Below are positions 31,338-42,039 of a DNA stretch of 64,000 bases, in pieces. Each line of letters opens with the position of its first letter. Positions within the stretch are counted from its first letter, which is position 1. The notes beneath the pieces are model-generated. The model was not told the DNA's origin. It saw nothing but the letters and a program-made list of their open reading frames with translations, and ran no database searches. This stretch comes from Branchiostoma floridae (taxonomy: Eukaryota > Chordata > Leptocardii > Amphioxiformes > Branchiostomatidae): NCBI RefSeq assembly GCF_000003815.2, contig NC_049982.1, positions 29,835,997 to 29,899,996 on the forward strand, in the 5' to 3' direction. A program made the translations under genes and the position numbers.

Positions 31338-31542
31338 TACTGTAAAAAGGACTATGTTTGCGAGGATTTAATTTCGCGGTAGTAAAAAGATGGTGTATCA
31401 TCAGTGATTAACGTTATTAAATTCACCGGGTTAGGTGGGCTGAAGAAGAACAACAAAAATTGAGGTGGTTTTAAAGAGGTCTAGAGCTCATCATCAAAAC
31501 CGCGAATATAAAGTCACGGCGAAAATTTTCGTTTTTACAGTA
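31338..31542. mobile_element. 205-bp TACTGTAAA MITE, copy 3
   Basis: Ends TACTGTAAAAAGGACTATGT and reversed TACTGTAAAAACGAAAATTT. Internal GAGGTGGTTTTAAAG and AAACCGCGAATATAAAG are shared with the other copies. Exactly 205 bp. Confidence 0.7.
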
Positions 31543-31904
31543 TCTCTGGTCAACTCAAGCGTCAACGGTATTGTCGTCCATTTTGGCGGAAAGGTACGAT
31601 CGTTGTCCATATTTTTCGACATTTTTACTGTCAAATCATGGACCTTTTTGTCATAAATATCTGTGTTTAGACTACTGACTTGCGTAACTTGTATGTCAAA
31701 GTGCGTTCGTATTCGTACTGTTGTCGTACGATTTTCAAGGAGGCTATATATATATGTATGGCAGAGTCGACCGTCGACATTGTGTACAAGGCGGACGAGG
31801 TATATATGTACGGCGTACTTGATATATCTCGTCTGCCTAGCTTGTACACGCAATGGCACCTATACGACAGTCACAGTTAGAATTCCACCAATTTGATGTC
31901 GTAA

Positions 31905-32135
31905 TACCCCTGTCACATTATCCACGATCTTCGGGCGTATCGATGGAAGATTGGCCATATTTAAGATCAACAGAGGGTTGCACGTATCTTTAACCAAAAA
32001 AACGTCCCTGTCACATATATTAAAGCCATACTTTGTACCTTGTAACTGTGCAATAAAGTTATAACTATAAGCGAGGCTCCGGCGATTGCCGTAGAATCGT
32101 CGTCCGATCGAATTTCGCCAAATGTGACAGGGGTA
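31905..32135. mobile_element. PIF/Harbinger-type MITE with TACCCCTGTCACATT ends
   Basis: TIR TACCCCTGTCACATT on the left, its reverse on the right, 231 bp, flanked by TAA at 31902-31904 and 32136-32138. A 3-bp TAA/TTA duplication is typical of PIF/Harbinger elements. A second copy lies at 53923-54157 at the NHL gene stop codon. Confidence 0.8.
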
Positions 32136-32138
32136 TAA

Positions 32139-32300
32139 GGGCGCGGTCACATATGTCGTGCGATCGTCGTAAGAGTTTGATACCATAGGATGTTCAAACA
32201 GGTGGTGACAGAACCAACCACCGACGTAGTAGGACGCAGGAGACGTACATCTTTGTCCTCCAAAATGCCCAAAGTTAGCGATCACCTATGTGACCACGCC
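32139..32300. mobile_element. Second MITE directly abutting the previous one
   Basis: GGGCGCGGTCACATATGTCG on the left and CCTATGTGACCACGCC on the right are inverted matches with one or two mismatches. It starts right after the TAA shared with the element at 31905-32135. Confidence 0.65.
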
Positions 32301-32619
32301 TTAAAGACGCATGTAAACCTGTTGTACGACGAACAGTGACTATTTTTTTTACATGTGCTAAGAACGCTATTGTGTTCTAAAGACACATGAAAACAGGCGC
32401 AGTAAGAAGGGAAAGGCTTATATATAGTGAGAGAGACGGGGGGGGGGGCTAATTTGACGTCGTATAACTGCCGAACGACGTGTGCTAGGACTACGGAATT
32501 TGGTGCCTTTTCTAAAAATATTGTTGGCAGCGATTCTAATGAAAAATTATGATTGTGATTTTTCTTGTTGCCATGGCAACAAGATTTTGATAGGCATGTT
32601 ATACCAAATTTACTACTTT

Positions 32620-33000
32620 CAGTTTAACCCTATTAAGACTGGGGGAGGGTCTTTTGAGACCTGCACCAACTTTCATGTCGCATAACACTAAAACGGCTAG
32701 CGCTAGAGCCACCAAGTTGATGAGTTTTTCCTAAAGTATTGAAGTTTTACGAAGTTTAGACAATTTTGCATTGTTTCGTGATGCCATGGTAACCGTTTGT
32801 TGACAGGCATTTTTGGCAAACATCGCTTACAATGTATTCTTCGCGTTCATTTGGTATATAACTGTTATTTCCTTACATAAATAGAATCTTATGCTATCTA
32901 CAATTCAGTCCTAATTAGGTATGCATATTTTATGCTAATTGAAGGACATCATCGGCCTAAATCCAAGATGGCGGACAATATGACCAGATAAGAATAACTA
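32620..33000 (-). repeat. Copy of the long CCCTATTCAGACC-type dispersed repeat
   Basis: Contains TTTAACCCTATTAAGACTGG near 32620, GCGCTAGAGCCACCAAG, GATGCCATGGTAACCG, and CCAAGATGGCGGACAATATG near 32970. Relatives run in the opposite orientation at 50030-50460, 53640-53880 and 58080-58440. Confidence 0.55.
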
Positions 33001-33110
33001 GCTTAAATGCCAGAAAATAAGATGCTGTTTATGTATGTGGCCTGTGTTTTTTGTCTGTCATTGTCTTTGTCCTATCAACCTTAGTTCTTTCAAGGTTGAC
33101 ATCGGACACC

Positions 33111-36100
33111 ATGAGTGCTACCAAGACACAGTATAGTGATGCCGCAAGAACAATGTGGGAAACCACGGTTAGAATTTCTACCAGCTTTTTTGATTGACAT
33201 GCAGGGACTGAGTAGTGTTAGAAGTAGTAGAAGTAGTAGTAGTACTAGACGTATGGATCCTGATGCTGAAAGAACTGTGAAACGTTATGCCGGTACTTTT
33301 ATCTTGCTCTTGAATATTGATGAGTCGCCTTATATGGTCAACAAAAAGGCATTTCTCTGATTGGCTGACAGTTGGTTAGAAGCCACGCCCCAAATACCCG
33401 TTTTCTGTGGCTGAAATGGCAGTGGTGATATCGTAAGGCATTGTCGCGATATAGTCAACCCTGTGTGGGAGGGTTCCCTACCGGAAAATCCGTACGTATA
33501 TGTTAACCTTGAGCTTCCATGTATAATCAGAACGACGACTACGAGAAGTTTCGGCCGTCCCATGACAAGGCGGGGGTGAGGGTTCTGCTGGAACACCTGG
33601 GCCTTTTAGACGACGTCAATCAAAGGAACGGGACTCCGCCCACCGATGACGTCACTCCGAGTCTGGATAACGTGGCTCCGCGCACATATGACTTGTTGGA
33701 AGTGGGCGCTGGTACCGGGAAATGCACACGTGTTATCAAGGACCTACTGGGAGAGGTAACGTCTTATTTCATTACAATAGAACATACATACATATTTATA
33801 TACATACGTACAAACATACAAACGCTACCCGAAACATAACCTTCCTGGCAAAGGTAATAAGCCGTTTGAACTCAGACTGAGAGCAAAATATAAATTTGCA
33901 CAATATTATACTTTTGTAACTGTTTTGCTGCAATTTTGAAATCGTTCGTTTATTGTGAATATAAATGAATATAAATTTCTGTATTTTTGAATTGAATCTT
34001 TAGAAAGTTTTAAGCAGTGTAAATTAGCCATCATTCAGATGATATTGTCTGTCAAATTCTGATAAAATTTTTGATTGATTGATTGATTGATTGATTAATT
34101 GAAGCATAAATGTACACCTCTAGCTCTGTAACAGACTGTTTTGCTGTAATTTTGAAATTGTTGGTGTTAATATTGTGAATTGCATAAATTGATGTAAATT
34201 TTTGTATTTTTGAATACATCTTTTCATACTTTTAGAAATATTTAAGATTTGTAAATTAATTGCAATTGACAATTCAGAAAATATTGTCTGTCGAATGCTG
34301 ATGTTTTTGATTGATTGATTGATTGACTTATATATTGATTGATTGATTTTAGAACGCACGAATCGTAGCGCTGGATCCTGTAGCTGGAATGATCCAACAG
34401 CTGAAGGACAAAGTTCCCGGGGTGGACGTTCTTGTCGGTTTCTGTGAGTCCATACCGCTTCCCGACAACTCCGTCAAGGTATTGCCTGCCTCAAATATCG
34501 CTAGTTTACTTTTATCCGTGCGGACCTATATCCGTTGCTTTTTAACAGGGCATGAAGGGTTGACGAATGGTGGTTTCGAATTGCAATTTGCAATACTAAA
34601 AGACCCTGTTTTGAAATACAACGTGTACAGTTCATTCCGCGGATAAATGTTTTACATTATACTAGAGATTTTGTCAATGATTCATCGGTAACAAGAGTTC
34701 CATGAATTCATACTTTCGCCAAATAATGTTAACCGTTTAGTGTGACATAGAATTAGAAATGATCTTTGATAATTTTAAACGATGTTGGCTCCTGCAGTTT
34801 GGTTAAAAGTCTCTAGGATGCTCAAAGCTGCACAACAAAATCACCAACACATACGCTACCTTTTTGAACCGAAATATGTAGTGTAATGTCAGGTTTGCTA
34901 GTTGTGACTGTATGTTCATATATGAAGCTTTCTTCAGGTCCCTAGTAGGTCTAAGTCTAGAAATATCGGCTTTCTAATTACTACGAGTCCTGTTCCTCTC
35001 CTTCTACAGGCTGTTATCTCCTCGCAGAGTTTCCATTTCTACGCGAACGAGGCCGCTCTTCGCGAGATTCACCGGGTCCTCATTCCGGGCGGCAAGTTCG
35101 GTAAGGCTTGTTAGATTACTTAGAATAGTTTCACTGATGGAACAGTCCACGCATGAGGACTGGGACCTGGGATGGAGGGAAGTCTGGATAGAGAGACTCA
35201 TGTGATAACACGCTGTTCTGTGAGTCTTTTTTGTGTGAATTTATTCCCTTGCAGCTGAGGGCTAGAAGCCAGGGTAACAATGCTTTTCACATTTTTTAAA
35301 GAATGATATAAAAGACACCAAAATACACAGAACGTAAAGAAGAAGTCGTGGGCATGATTTGTGTCTATTTCTGGGTGTACATTCTACTTTTTCGTCTCTT
35401 AAAACTGCCCGGCTGGGTTCTGGTTTGAAAATGTGACATAAACATATCGAGTAAACAGGGATGGGGGCGGTATCAACTTCTTGGTACTCATGGCTTCAGA
35501 AATATTGCTGACGTCACGTGTTCGTAGGAATGTCGGTAAGTAGGTAGTTACTAGTTTAAAAGAAACATGGCGACTGTGGGTCTCCTGGGGGTTTTGTTCA
35601 TGTACTGCAATAACGGAATGACAGAAGGGTTTAGGGCTGCGATAAATTAGTCTCCAAGCAGATCCTACGGTGCGATAAGAAAGTATCAAAGCTGGCTAAG
35701 GAGTTTAGCCGGCCAAGGGAGTCAAATGGGCACCGGTGGCGGCAAAGCTCCTCTTGCCGACTTTACACCTTAGTCGGCTTTTGTACTTTCTTATATGCCA
35801 CCGGGAAACTGCTTGGAGATTATGTGGTATAAAGAAATTCATAAATACTAGTAGTCTACACATTTCATGAGGTATTAAATTTTTATATTGAATACTTTTG
35901 TTAAAGGTATAAATTTTACGGCGGATGACGAGGATTCACCGCTCGTGCACGGCGTTTTAGATCTGATAAGGAAGTACAAGTATCCCGAGTGTCCGGACCA
36001 CTTTGTGAACCCACTCCTGGACACCAGCTGGAAGGACTGCTTCGATGCTGCGCCGCTCTTCACCCCACTGCAAGAGCACATCTTCCCCTGGGAGAACCAA

Positions 36101-37557
36101 CAGACTCTAGTGAGTTTCTTCAAAGAAAAGGTCACTAATTCAGCGCAGCCACAGATCGAGGGTCAATTTTGAACCACCTTTTTAAAAGAGTGAAACTAAA
36201 ATATGATATTATTGATATAATGTATAGAATATAAAGGCAAGGTCGGTTACTTAACGCAGATGCAGATGGCCCAATTATTAGTCTATAGCCTTTTTAAATT
36301 GAAGTTGAAATTTTTTCTTTAAACATGCTGGGAAAAATTGGAGCTGGATTTTAAAGGTGATAAGTTTTTTTCTAGTTATCATTTCCGAAAACCAAACTTT
36401 TTGGCATGTTTTGGGTGCCTGAACGCTCTAGAAGAAGTTTTTGTTTAAAATGTAAATGTTGTCATTGTAGACTGAGTGGTCAAAGGCCACCTATAATTGT
36501 TGGGATGCTATGTTGACGGAATGTCCCACTAAAGGATTTTCTTTTTCTCTCTATATATACATAGACACGTTGAAGTTCGGTCCACCCTTTCAGTGTTAGT
36601 TTACTAGTAAACCCATCCTACAATAATTGCCATATCTAAATAAGGACATGGATGGCTTTCACTGTCCGGTGTCCTATTTTAATCTTTTAAACAAAAATTG
36701 CAACAAAGCAATACAGATGCCATCCCACCCCTTGGCAATGTTTATGCTGAACCCACCTATTTTTATCAACGTTGTTGCTACCTCCATAGAAAATAGAGTT
36801 ATTGTTTTGGGCATGCCTGTCGGTTTGTCTGTCATGATGATCGTTGGGTATTTAGAACCTAGGAACGTAGGAACCCATGAATAGATTGCTTTGATATTTG
36901 GTATGTACTATGTATTTGTATACATTTTGGCATTTTTGAGAATAAGAATTGTCAAGGTAAATTTTGGATTACCAGGCACTGGAGTGCAACATTGATACTT
37001 CAGCAGAGCTTCGGGGTTTGGTGTATTTAGTCCTGGTGTTTAGACTTAGTATCGTCATAGTTTGATGGTGGCTGCGAAATAGAAGCTTTTGAGATAGAAA
37101 CTATGTACGTTTGGGTCTCCTAGATATATCTTCTTTCCTTTTATTACAAAGTCTATCACTTCCCCTCTACATCTCTCTCTCTCTCTTTCTCTCTCTCTGG
37201 TTCTGTAAACTTATTTCAGGCACAAATGATATGATTAGGATATTGCTAAACCTCCCGTTGCAATTGCGTTGTTATGCTATGGTTATAGCATTGCAGTATT
37301 ACCAAAGAATATTTTCTCCTCGTATCTAAGGGATGCACTCGTATCAAAGGGATGATTTTTTTCCACAGCCTGACGCCGAGTCTGTGGTGAAACTCTTCAT
37401 GACATACAGCCCCATTGCTCGGGAACCCGATATTAGAAAGGAGTGTGCAGAGCGCATGTTCGAACTGCTCACCACCGACCCAGCCATTAAGCAGGTGAAT
37501 GGCATTCCGATGGACATACCGCGCATGAGCGCCCTCTACTGGTGTACAAAGAAATAG
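33111..37557 (+). CDS. Class I SAM-dependent methyltransferase, paralogue 2 (6 exons)
   Basis: Coding exons: 33111-33167, 33531-33755, 34353-34478, 35010-35100, 35907-36109, 37369-37557; all GT-AG, frame kept, 296 aa. It starts MSATKTQYSDAARTMWETT, nearly the same as paralogue 1. Motif I is EVGAGTGK, then [42 protein letters not shown] and [16 protein letters not shown]. Intron positions and phases match paralogue 1 exactly. Exon 2 is 24 bp longer, adding eight residues before motif I (the SLDNVAPRT region), and the C-terminus is CTKK instead of CTKNVQ. Substrate is unknown, and a cytosolic location is expected because no signal peptide or TM is seen. Orientation is opposite to paralogue 1, about 8.4 kb between start codons. 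Confidence 0.92.
34495..34650. repeat. Degenerate relative of the 28888-29100 TIR element
   Basis: ATCGCTAGTTTACTTTTATC, CGGACCTATATCCGTTGC and GGTGGTTTCGAATTGCA match the same order of blocks at 28888. The right end is eroded. It lies in intron 3 of methyltransferase gene 2. Confidence 0.5.
35649..35823. mobile_element. TIR element TAGTCTCCAAGCAG ... CTGCTTGGAGATTA
   Basis: TAGTCTCCAAGCAGATCC then GATAAGAAAGTA on the left is mirrored by TACTTTCTTATATGCCACCG and CTGCTTGGAGATTA on the right. Interior GGCTAAGGAGTTTAGCCGGC is itself palindromic. It lies in intron 4 of methyltransferase gene 2. Confidence 0.75.
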
Positions 37558-37620
37558 CAATGAAGATGCAAGAGTCGTAGAATATAGCCAGGTGTTGTGT
37601 ATGCAATGAAATGAAAATGA

Positions 37621-37740
37621 AAGAGATTAATAGATAGACAGATAGATAGATAGACAGATATCTATCTTTCTATGATAAAATTTATCTCTAAATGTAAACA
37701 TAGATACTAGATAGATAGATAGATGGATAGAGGGAGAGAG
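37621..37740. repeat. (GATA)n/(TAGA)n microsatellite
   Basis: Two AGATAGATAGATAGA tracts flank a partly palindromic TATCTATCTTTCTATGATA centre. They lie in the 3'UTR region of methyltransferase gene 2. Confidence 0.85.
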
Positions 37741-37803
37741 AGATGGGCAGATTATATAGATATTTGTAACCTCAATGTAACTGACTTATTGCAATTTCAA
37801 TGA

Positions 37804-37809
37804 AATAAA
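37804..37809 (+). terminator. Polyadenylation signal for methyltransferase gene 2
   Basis: AATAAA about 250 bp past the TAG at 37555-37557, followed by TTTTTGTTTGTG, a typical GU/U-rich downstream element. Confidence 0.65.
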
Positions 37810-38142
37810 ATATGAATTTTTGTTTGTGCTGAGTTCTGATAAGGAGTGCACGAGATGCAATGTCTTATTTTCAAATTTGGTAATGCTGAATAGTGGCGTT
37901 TCATGGTGTTTCGACTCCTCTACAACTGTAACGTTATAGAGACCGCTAACAATCCAGAGTGTGTCCTGAACATGCTTTTGTCTTTATTTTTCATAGGAGG
38001 TATCAGTAAGGAACGAAAGTAAGAGGAGAAGAATCATGCATATTCTGTTATCACCTTTCAACATCTTTGTGATTTAGAATTATTGCACTACGTCACACTC
38101 AAAGACTTACTTCCTGTTTCACATAATTGTTTAAACATTATA

Positions 38143-38678
38143 GGCCACAGCAAGTAAATCTTATGGATGACATCAGCGCGCGCATTAGTTTTCGACTGAT
38201 TTCAGAAAAAAAACAATATTTTCTTTCTTCTGAAGGGATGGTCAACATGACGATAAGGTACCAAAATGAGCAAATGTATTGTGCTGTAGCCTAATAATTG
38301 TACTTGTATAAGTGACACTCGCGAGGTACCCAGGACTGTAGTTTTAGAAATGAAACTTGTTGGATAATTGTAAAATTGACACCAATATGGAAGCTATGAG
38401 TGTGGTTATCAACTTTGTTGGTGATGCCAGTCTACCACACTAGTGTCACTTTCACCACACCAGCACATGTCTTGAATACAGGAATGAATGCATTGTTGGC
38501 TCTGATACAATGTTTGTCCCTTTAATTCTTTTTACAACATTCATCACAACTTTATGGTGTCTATTTTCGAAAATGTAGCCATCTTGTTTGTTTTCACCCA
38601 TCTTGTTTTTTTTTCGCCCTATCGCACTATTTTTGCCGTTTGCAGAGGATGTCATCCATAAAATTTACTTGCTGTTGC
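38143..38678. mobile_element. TIR element of about 540 bp
   Basis: GGCCACAGCAAGTAAATCTT then ATGGATGACATC on the left is mirrored by GATGTCATCCATAAAATTTA then CTTGCTGTTGCC on the right. Internal CCATCTTGTTTG repeats occur near 38580 and 38600. No transposase is visible. Confidence 0.65.
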
Positions 38679-39375
38679 CGTACTTGTCATCACCAGGCAT
38701 GGCCACGCGTGCAAAGAGATTAGAACTGAAAATATTTGTATGTTATTTGCTCATAAAGATATACTAGTAAAGATACACAAGAAAACCAACCACAATGTAT
38801 TCTTGATACTTGTATTGAAAGTATGATCATTCTATGATGACTTAAGGTTAGTCTGTTTATTACTAAAAAATACTAAACACAACATAGTACAGATTGGTAA
38901 GAAAGAGAAAATTACAATATTCACACATTGAACTACGTCGATATTTTACAATTTGATCTATTATTTGAAAATACATATATCTTCATAAAATTTCAGCTGT
39001 ACATGTTCTATCATGAAACAGAAGCCACAAGTAGGACACACATGAAATATGATAATATTTTTTAAAAATTTCCCTTTGCTAAAAATAGAAGTCATACTCA
39101 TAGACAAGTGAATATTTCTTGGAGAACAAACACGTATTGATATTTCAAAGTAAAACTGTCGCCTAAATCTATCGGACAACAGATGACGTATGAGTACAAG
39201 TAATCTCGGACGTTTGCAGTTCTCCATTGTCTCATTTCCGAAAGTGCTAAATTTCTATGTTTAAAGTAACCAACCACCAACTAATATGGATCATAAAGGC
39301 TTTTCAAAACAAATTTTGAATAACACCATTCCATTAACGGCGGCCATTTTGACAGGTGTTACAATAAGAACGCAG

Positions 39376-39385
39376 TCTCGCGAGA
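39376..39385. promoter_or_regulatory. TCTCGCGAGA palindromic promoter motif
   Basis: Perfect 10-bp palindrome, a recognised core-promoter element of housekeeping-type animal genes. On the minus strand it is followed about 20-40 bp later by CAAAATGGCCGCC, a Kozak-like ATG; on the plus strand it falls inside a 137-codon frame (39286-39699). Either could mark a small gene start. Confidence 0.4.
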
Positions 39386-39508
39386 ATGCACGCGAACTTG
39401 CACGAAAGCGAGGCCTTTGTCCAGAATATTTTTTCACAACATTTCTCTCAAAGTACAAGGTGGAACATTACGCCATATCGTTGTGCTCTTTGGATTCTGT
39501 TCAACATC

Positions 39509-39962
39509 TTGACTTAATTTGTGGAAGCAATGCAAGGGGTGCCTTTTGTTTATTCCAAAGACTTAGAGGTCCCCATTCTCCAGATATGACATCAACTGTG
39601 GCTATGCCAAATCTTGGCCTTGGTTCCTTGTTGCCACATCTGCGTGTGAAGTACACGTCGTGTGCCTTCCCTGTCCAACAGAAATTACATAAAATGTAAT
39701 ATTACAATTCTACAAAATTGTTCATTGTAAAACCAAGATGCAATGTGAATCAACTGCCAATATATATACAGTTTTTTTTACATGCTTGAACTATTTATCA
39801 CAAATATCATAAATAACATGATAGCCAATTGGTTATAGGATGTAAGTAAACCTTTGATTTAGAATGAGAAAGCAATGACTCACCATACTTTGTCTGCCTT
39901 TAATCCAACATGTAATTGAAGGGTGCCACATCCACCCCAATGGACAGGATCAAACTATATGG
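39509..39962 (-). other. Possible minus-strand exons of an unrecognised gene
   Basis: The interval 39953-39900 is bounded by ..CATATAG and G|GTGAGTC and reads FDPVHWGGCGTLQLHVGLKA. A downstream block after TTCTGTTGGACAG reads GKAHDVYFTRRCGNKEPRPR and then GIATVDVISGEWGPL, to a TGA near 39509. The simplest join of the two does not keep that second frame, so at least one call is wrong. No family recognised. Confidence 0.2.
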
Positions 39963-40529
39963 ATGAAATAGAGAAGTATAAGTCAGGGAAACAATATATA
40001 TTTGGTGATGAGTCGAATTTTTTTCTGTTTCATACCCATAACTTTTTGAATGAACGGAGGAATAATTCGATAAATGAACTGATGAATTAATGAATTATTA
40101 CTCACGTTGCAACCTGAATTTGTGTTATTTGACATATGTTATGTGCTGTCTAAAAGAAAAACGAGTATTTTTCTAAGTCTTTTTTGCCTTGAAATTGACC
40201 AAAAATCATGATGGTTCTGCGCTTTATTAGCTAGACAACAGATACATGTGTCATTTCAGACAAAACATTGTTTTATCTAAAGCTTTTCAAAGTTATTGAC
40301 TTTCACTCCTAGTTTTAGTACAGAAACACAGCAGCTTTGCATTGGGGGTAAATACTTTCCAATACTTCCAATCATATGTTCCAATTGATATGTCAATTCC
40401 ATAGCTAGAATAAAGTGAGGGATGACCACACTTCTGCCTACTTTTAGCCAATGTTTGAATTTGAATGCGAAAACAAAATGTGACACATTAATTTTTTGTA
40501 AGGAAATGCAGAAGAATGTATGAATTTTC

Positions 40530-41340
40530 ACTTACTTTATTCTTTTCCTGTACCAGCTGCAGTTCCTTCACCTCACAACCAGAGACTTGGATTGGTCTCT
40601 TGCTTTTCCTGTAGTCAACATATAAGATAGATAACAGCAAACTATTGCGCAAAATTTGTATGTTAAACAATGTTACATTCTGAACAGTTGTACCTCTAAA
40701 GACTGATAAAAGCAGTACACTATGTAAGAAAATATACCATTATAGTGCTGTGCAATCAACAGTGGTCTTTGTAATGTTAAGGCGATTTGTTATGTACTTC
40801 CATATAATAAAAGTTACAATAGAGTACCAATTGTCAACTTACCGAATATAGTGAAGGAACCCGGCATTATGCTTCTTCCTCTACTCTCTCTTCATCCGCT
40901 AACGCCCTCTAACACATTCGTCAGTACTCTCGCAACCTTGTAACGCCTTTACCACAAACCGAGACTTCAATCGACCTCTTTCTTTTCCTGTAGTCAACAT
41001 ATAAGATAACAACAGGAAATCATTACACAGTATTGGTATGCTGTTAGAGTGATACATTTTCAACAGTTTTACCCCAAAAGACTAATAAAAGGAGTAGAAT
41101 GTGTGAAAATACACAATCAGAGTGCTGTGTAATCTTTGTGTGTTTTTTAGTGTCTAGGTGATTTGTTATATAATAACATGTACTGTCCTATAAAAGTTAC
41201 AATGCAGGGATTTTCAATTGCCAACTTACCGATTATAGTGAAGGAATCACTGCATTGTGACTTCAATAGCTGCTCCCTCTACTCTCTCCTCATCCTCTAT
41301 CGACGTCTAACACATCCGCCAGTACTCTCAGCACTTCATC
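40530..41340. repeat. Tandem duplication of about 400 bp
   Basis: The block at 40540-40920 reappears at 40940-41340. Shared sequences include CTTTTCCTGTAGTCAACATA, the AAAAGTTACAAT motif, ACTTACCGA(A/T)TATAGTGAAG and TCTACTCTCTC(T/C)TCATCC. Both copies keep plausible minus-strand splice signals (GTTGACTACAG acceptor; TATA(A/T)TCG|GTAAGT donor), but the enclosed frames carry stops, so protein coding is doubtful. Confidence 0.7.
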
Positions 41341-41546
41341 GTGCCTCCAACGGTATCCTTCTTAGCCCAAGGCTACCGGGAACCCTGAAAATGGCAATAT
41401 AGAAGTCAAAATCATGTAGTAAGATGTCAAGACCAGGAGGTCAATGGACTAGGTAGGTAGGTAGGCAGTCAACAATTCCTAAACAACCAGAAGCTGTACT
41501 GAAAATAAAAGTGACAGAAAGTTTGTGGTGAAAAAAAAAGTATTTT

Positions 41547-42039
41547 TTAATCATCACCTTTCAAAACCTTTCTCAGGTCCTTCTGATGTTCTCTAGCAGA
41601 CTTCCTTCTGTAGTGGGAGGGGGGCACTGTTGTGGGAGTTGGTGCCTCTGTTGTTGAAGGTGGTGGAACTTTTGCACTTCCACTGTCTTTTAATCGACTG
41701 GTAACCCCCATCCTCATCCTCACATCGCCTGGCTTCATGGTGACGTAACGACATTGTCCTGTGTCAGGCAACCCTTTCTTCTGGACTATTAATGATGTAG
41801 TCAACTTTGGGACCCTCGCCATAAGTCAATGTTGCATTAGTCATTGGACAGTAGTTATAAGACAGTTTTGCTGTTGTTGTTGTTGATGTTCTTATTGCTT
41901 TTAAGAGATTCTTATGACGTTCCGCAGATAGTTGGTCACCCTTGCCATCAGTCAAGGATGAGTTAATGGACAGTAACTTTCGACATTCTGTTGTTGATGT
42001 TGATGTTCTTACTGTTTCTGAGACATTTTTATTCTTCAC
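41547..42039 (-). other. Two overlapping open frames of unknown origin
   Basis: Upstream frame (42039-41764) contains SAERHKNLLKAIRTSTTTT; the second (41822-41547) reads MARVPKLTTSLIVQKKG..., with a Pro/Thr stretch PPPSTTEAPTPTTVPP and ends SAREHQKDLRKVLKGDD. Basic, helical ends of this style occur in the C-termini of retroelement-type proteins in marine invertebrates, but that is a weak resemblance. Frame change between the two suggests a decayed or spliced gene. Confidence 0.25.

Larger units (their letters stand above)
24757..33110. other. Repeat-rich spacer between the divergent methyltransferase paralogues
   Basis: No supported host coding exon. The spacer holds TIR elements (25176-25414, 28364-28568, 28888-29100, 31338-31542, 31905-32135, 32139-32300), a 90-bp minisatellite (27530-27830), a (CA)n tract (30038-30320), a LINE remnant (30690-30955) and part of a long dispersed repeat (32620-33000). 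Stretches 25420-27500, 29100-30030 and 30960-31330 contain only short open frames with no recognisable domain. Promoters for both genes should lie at its two ends. Confidence 0.6.
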
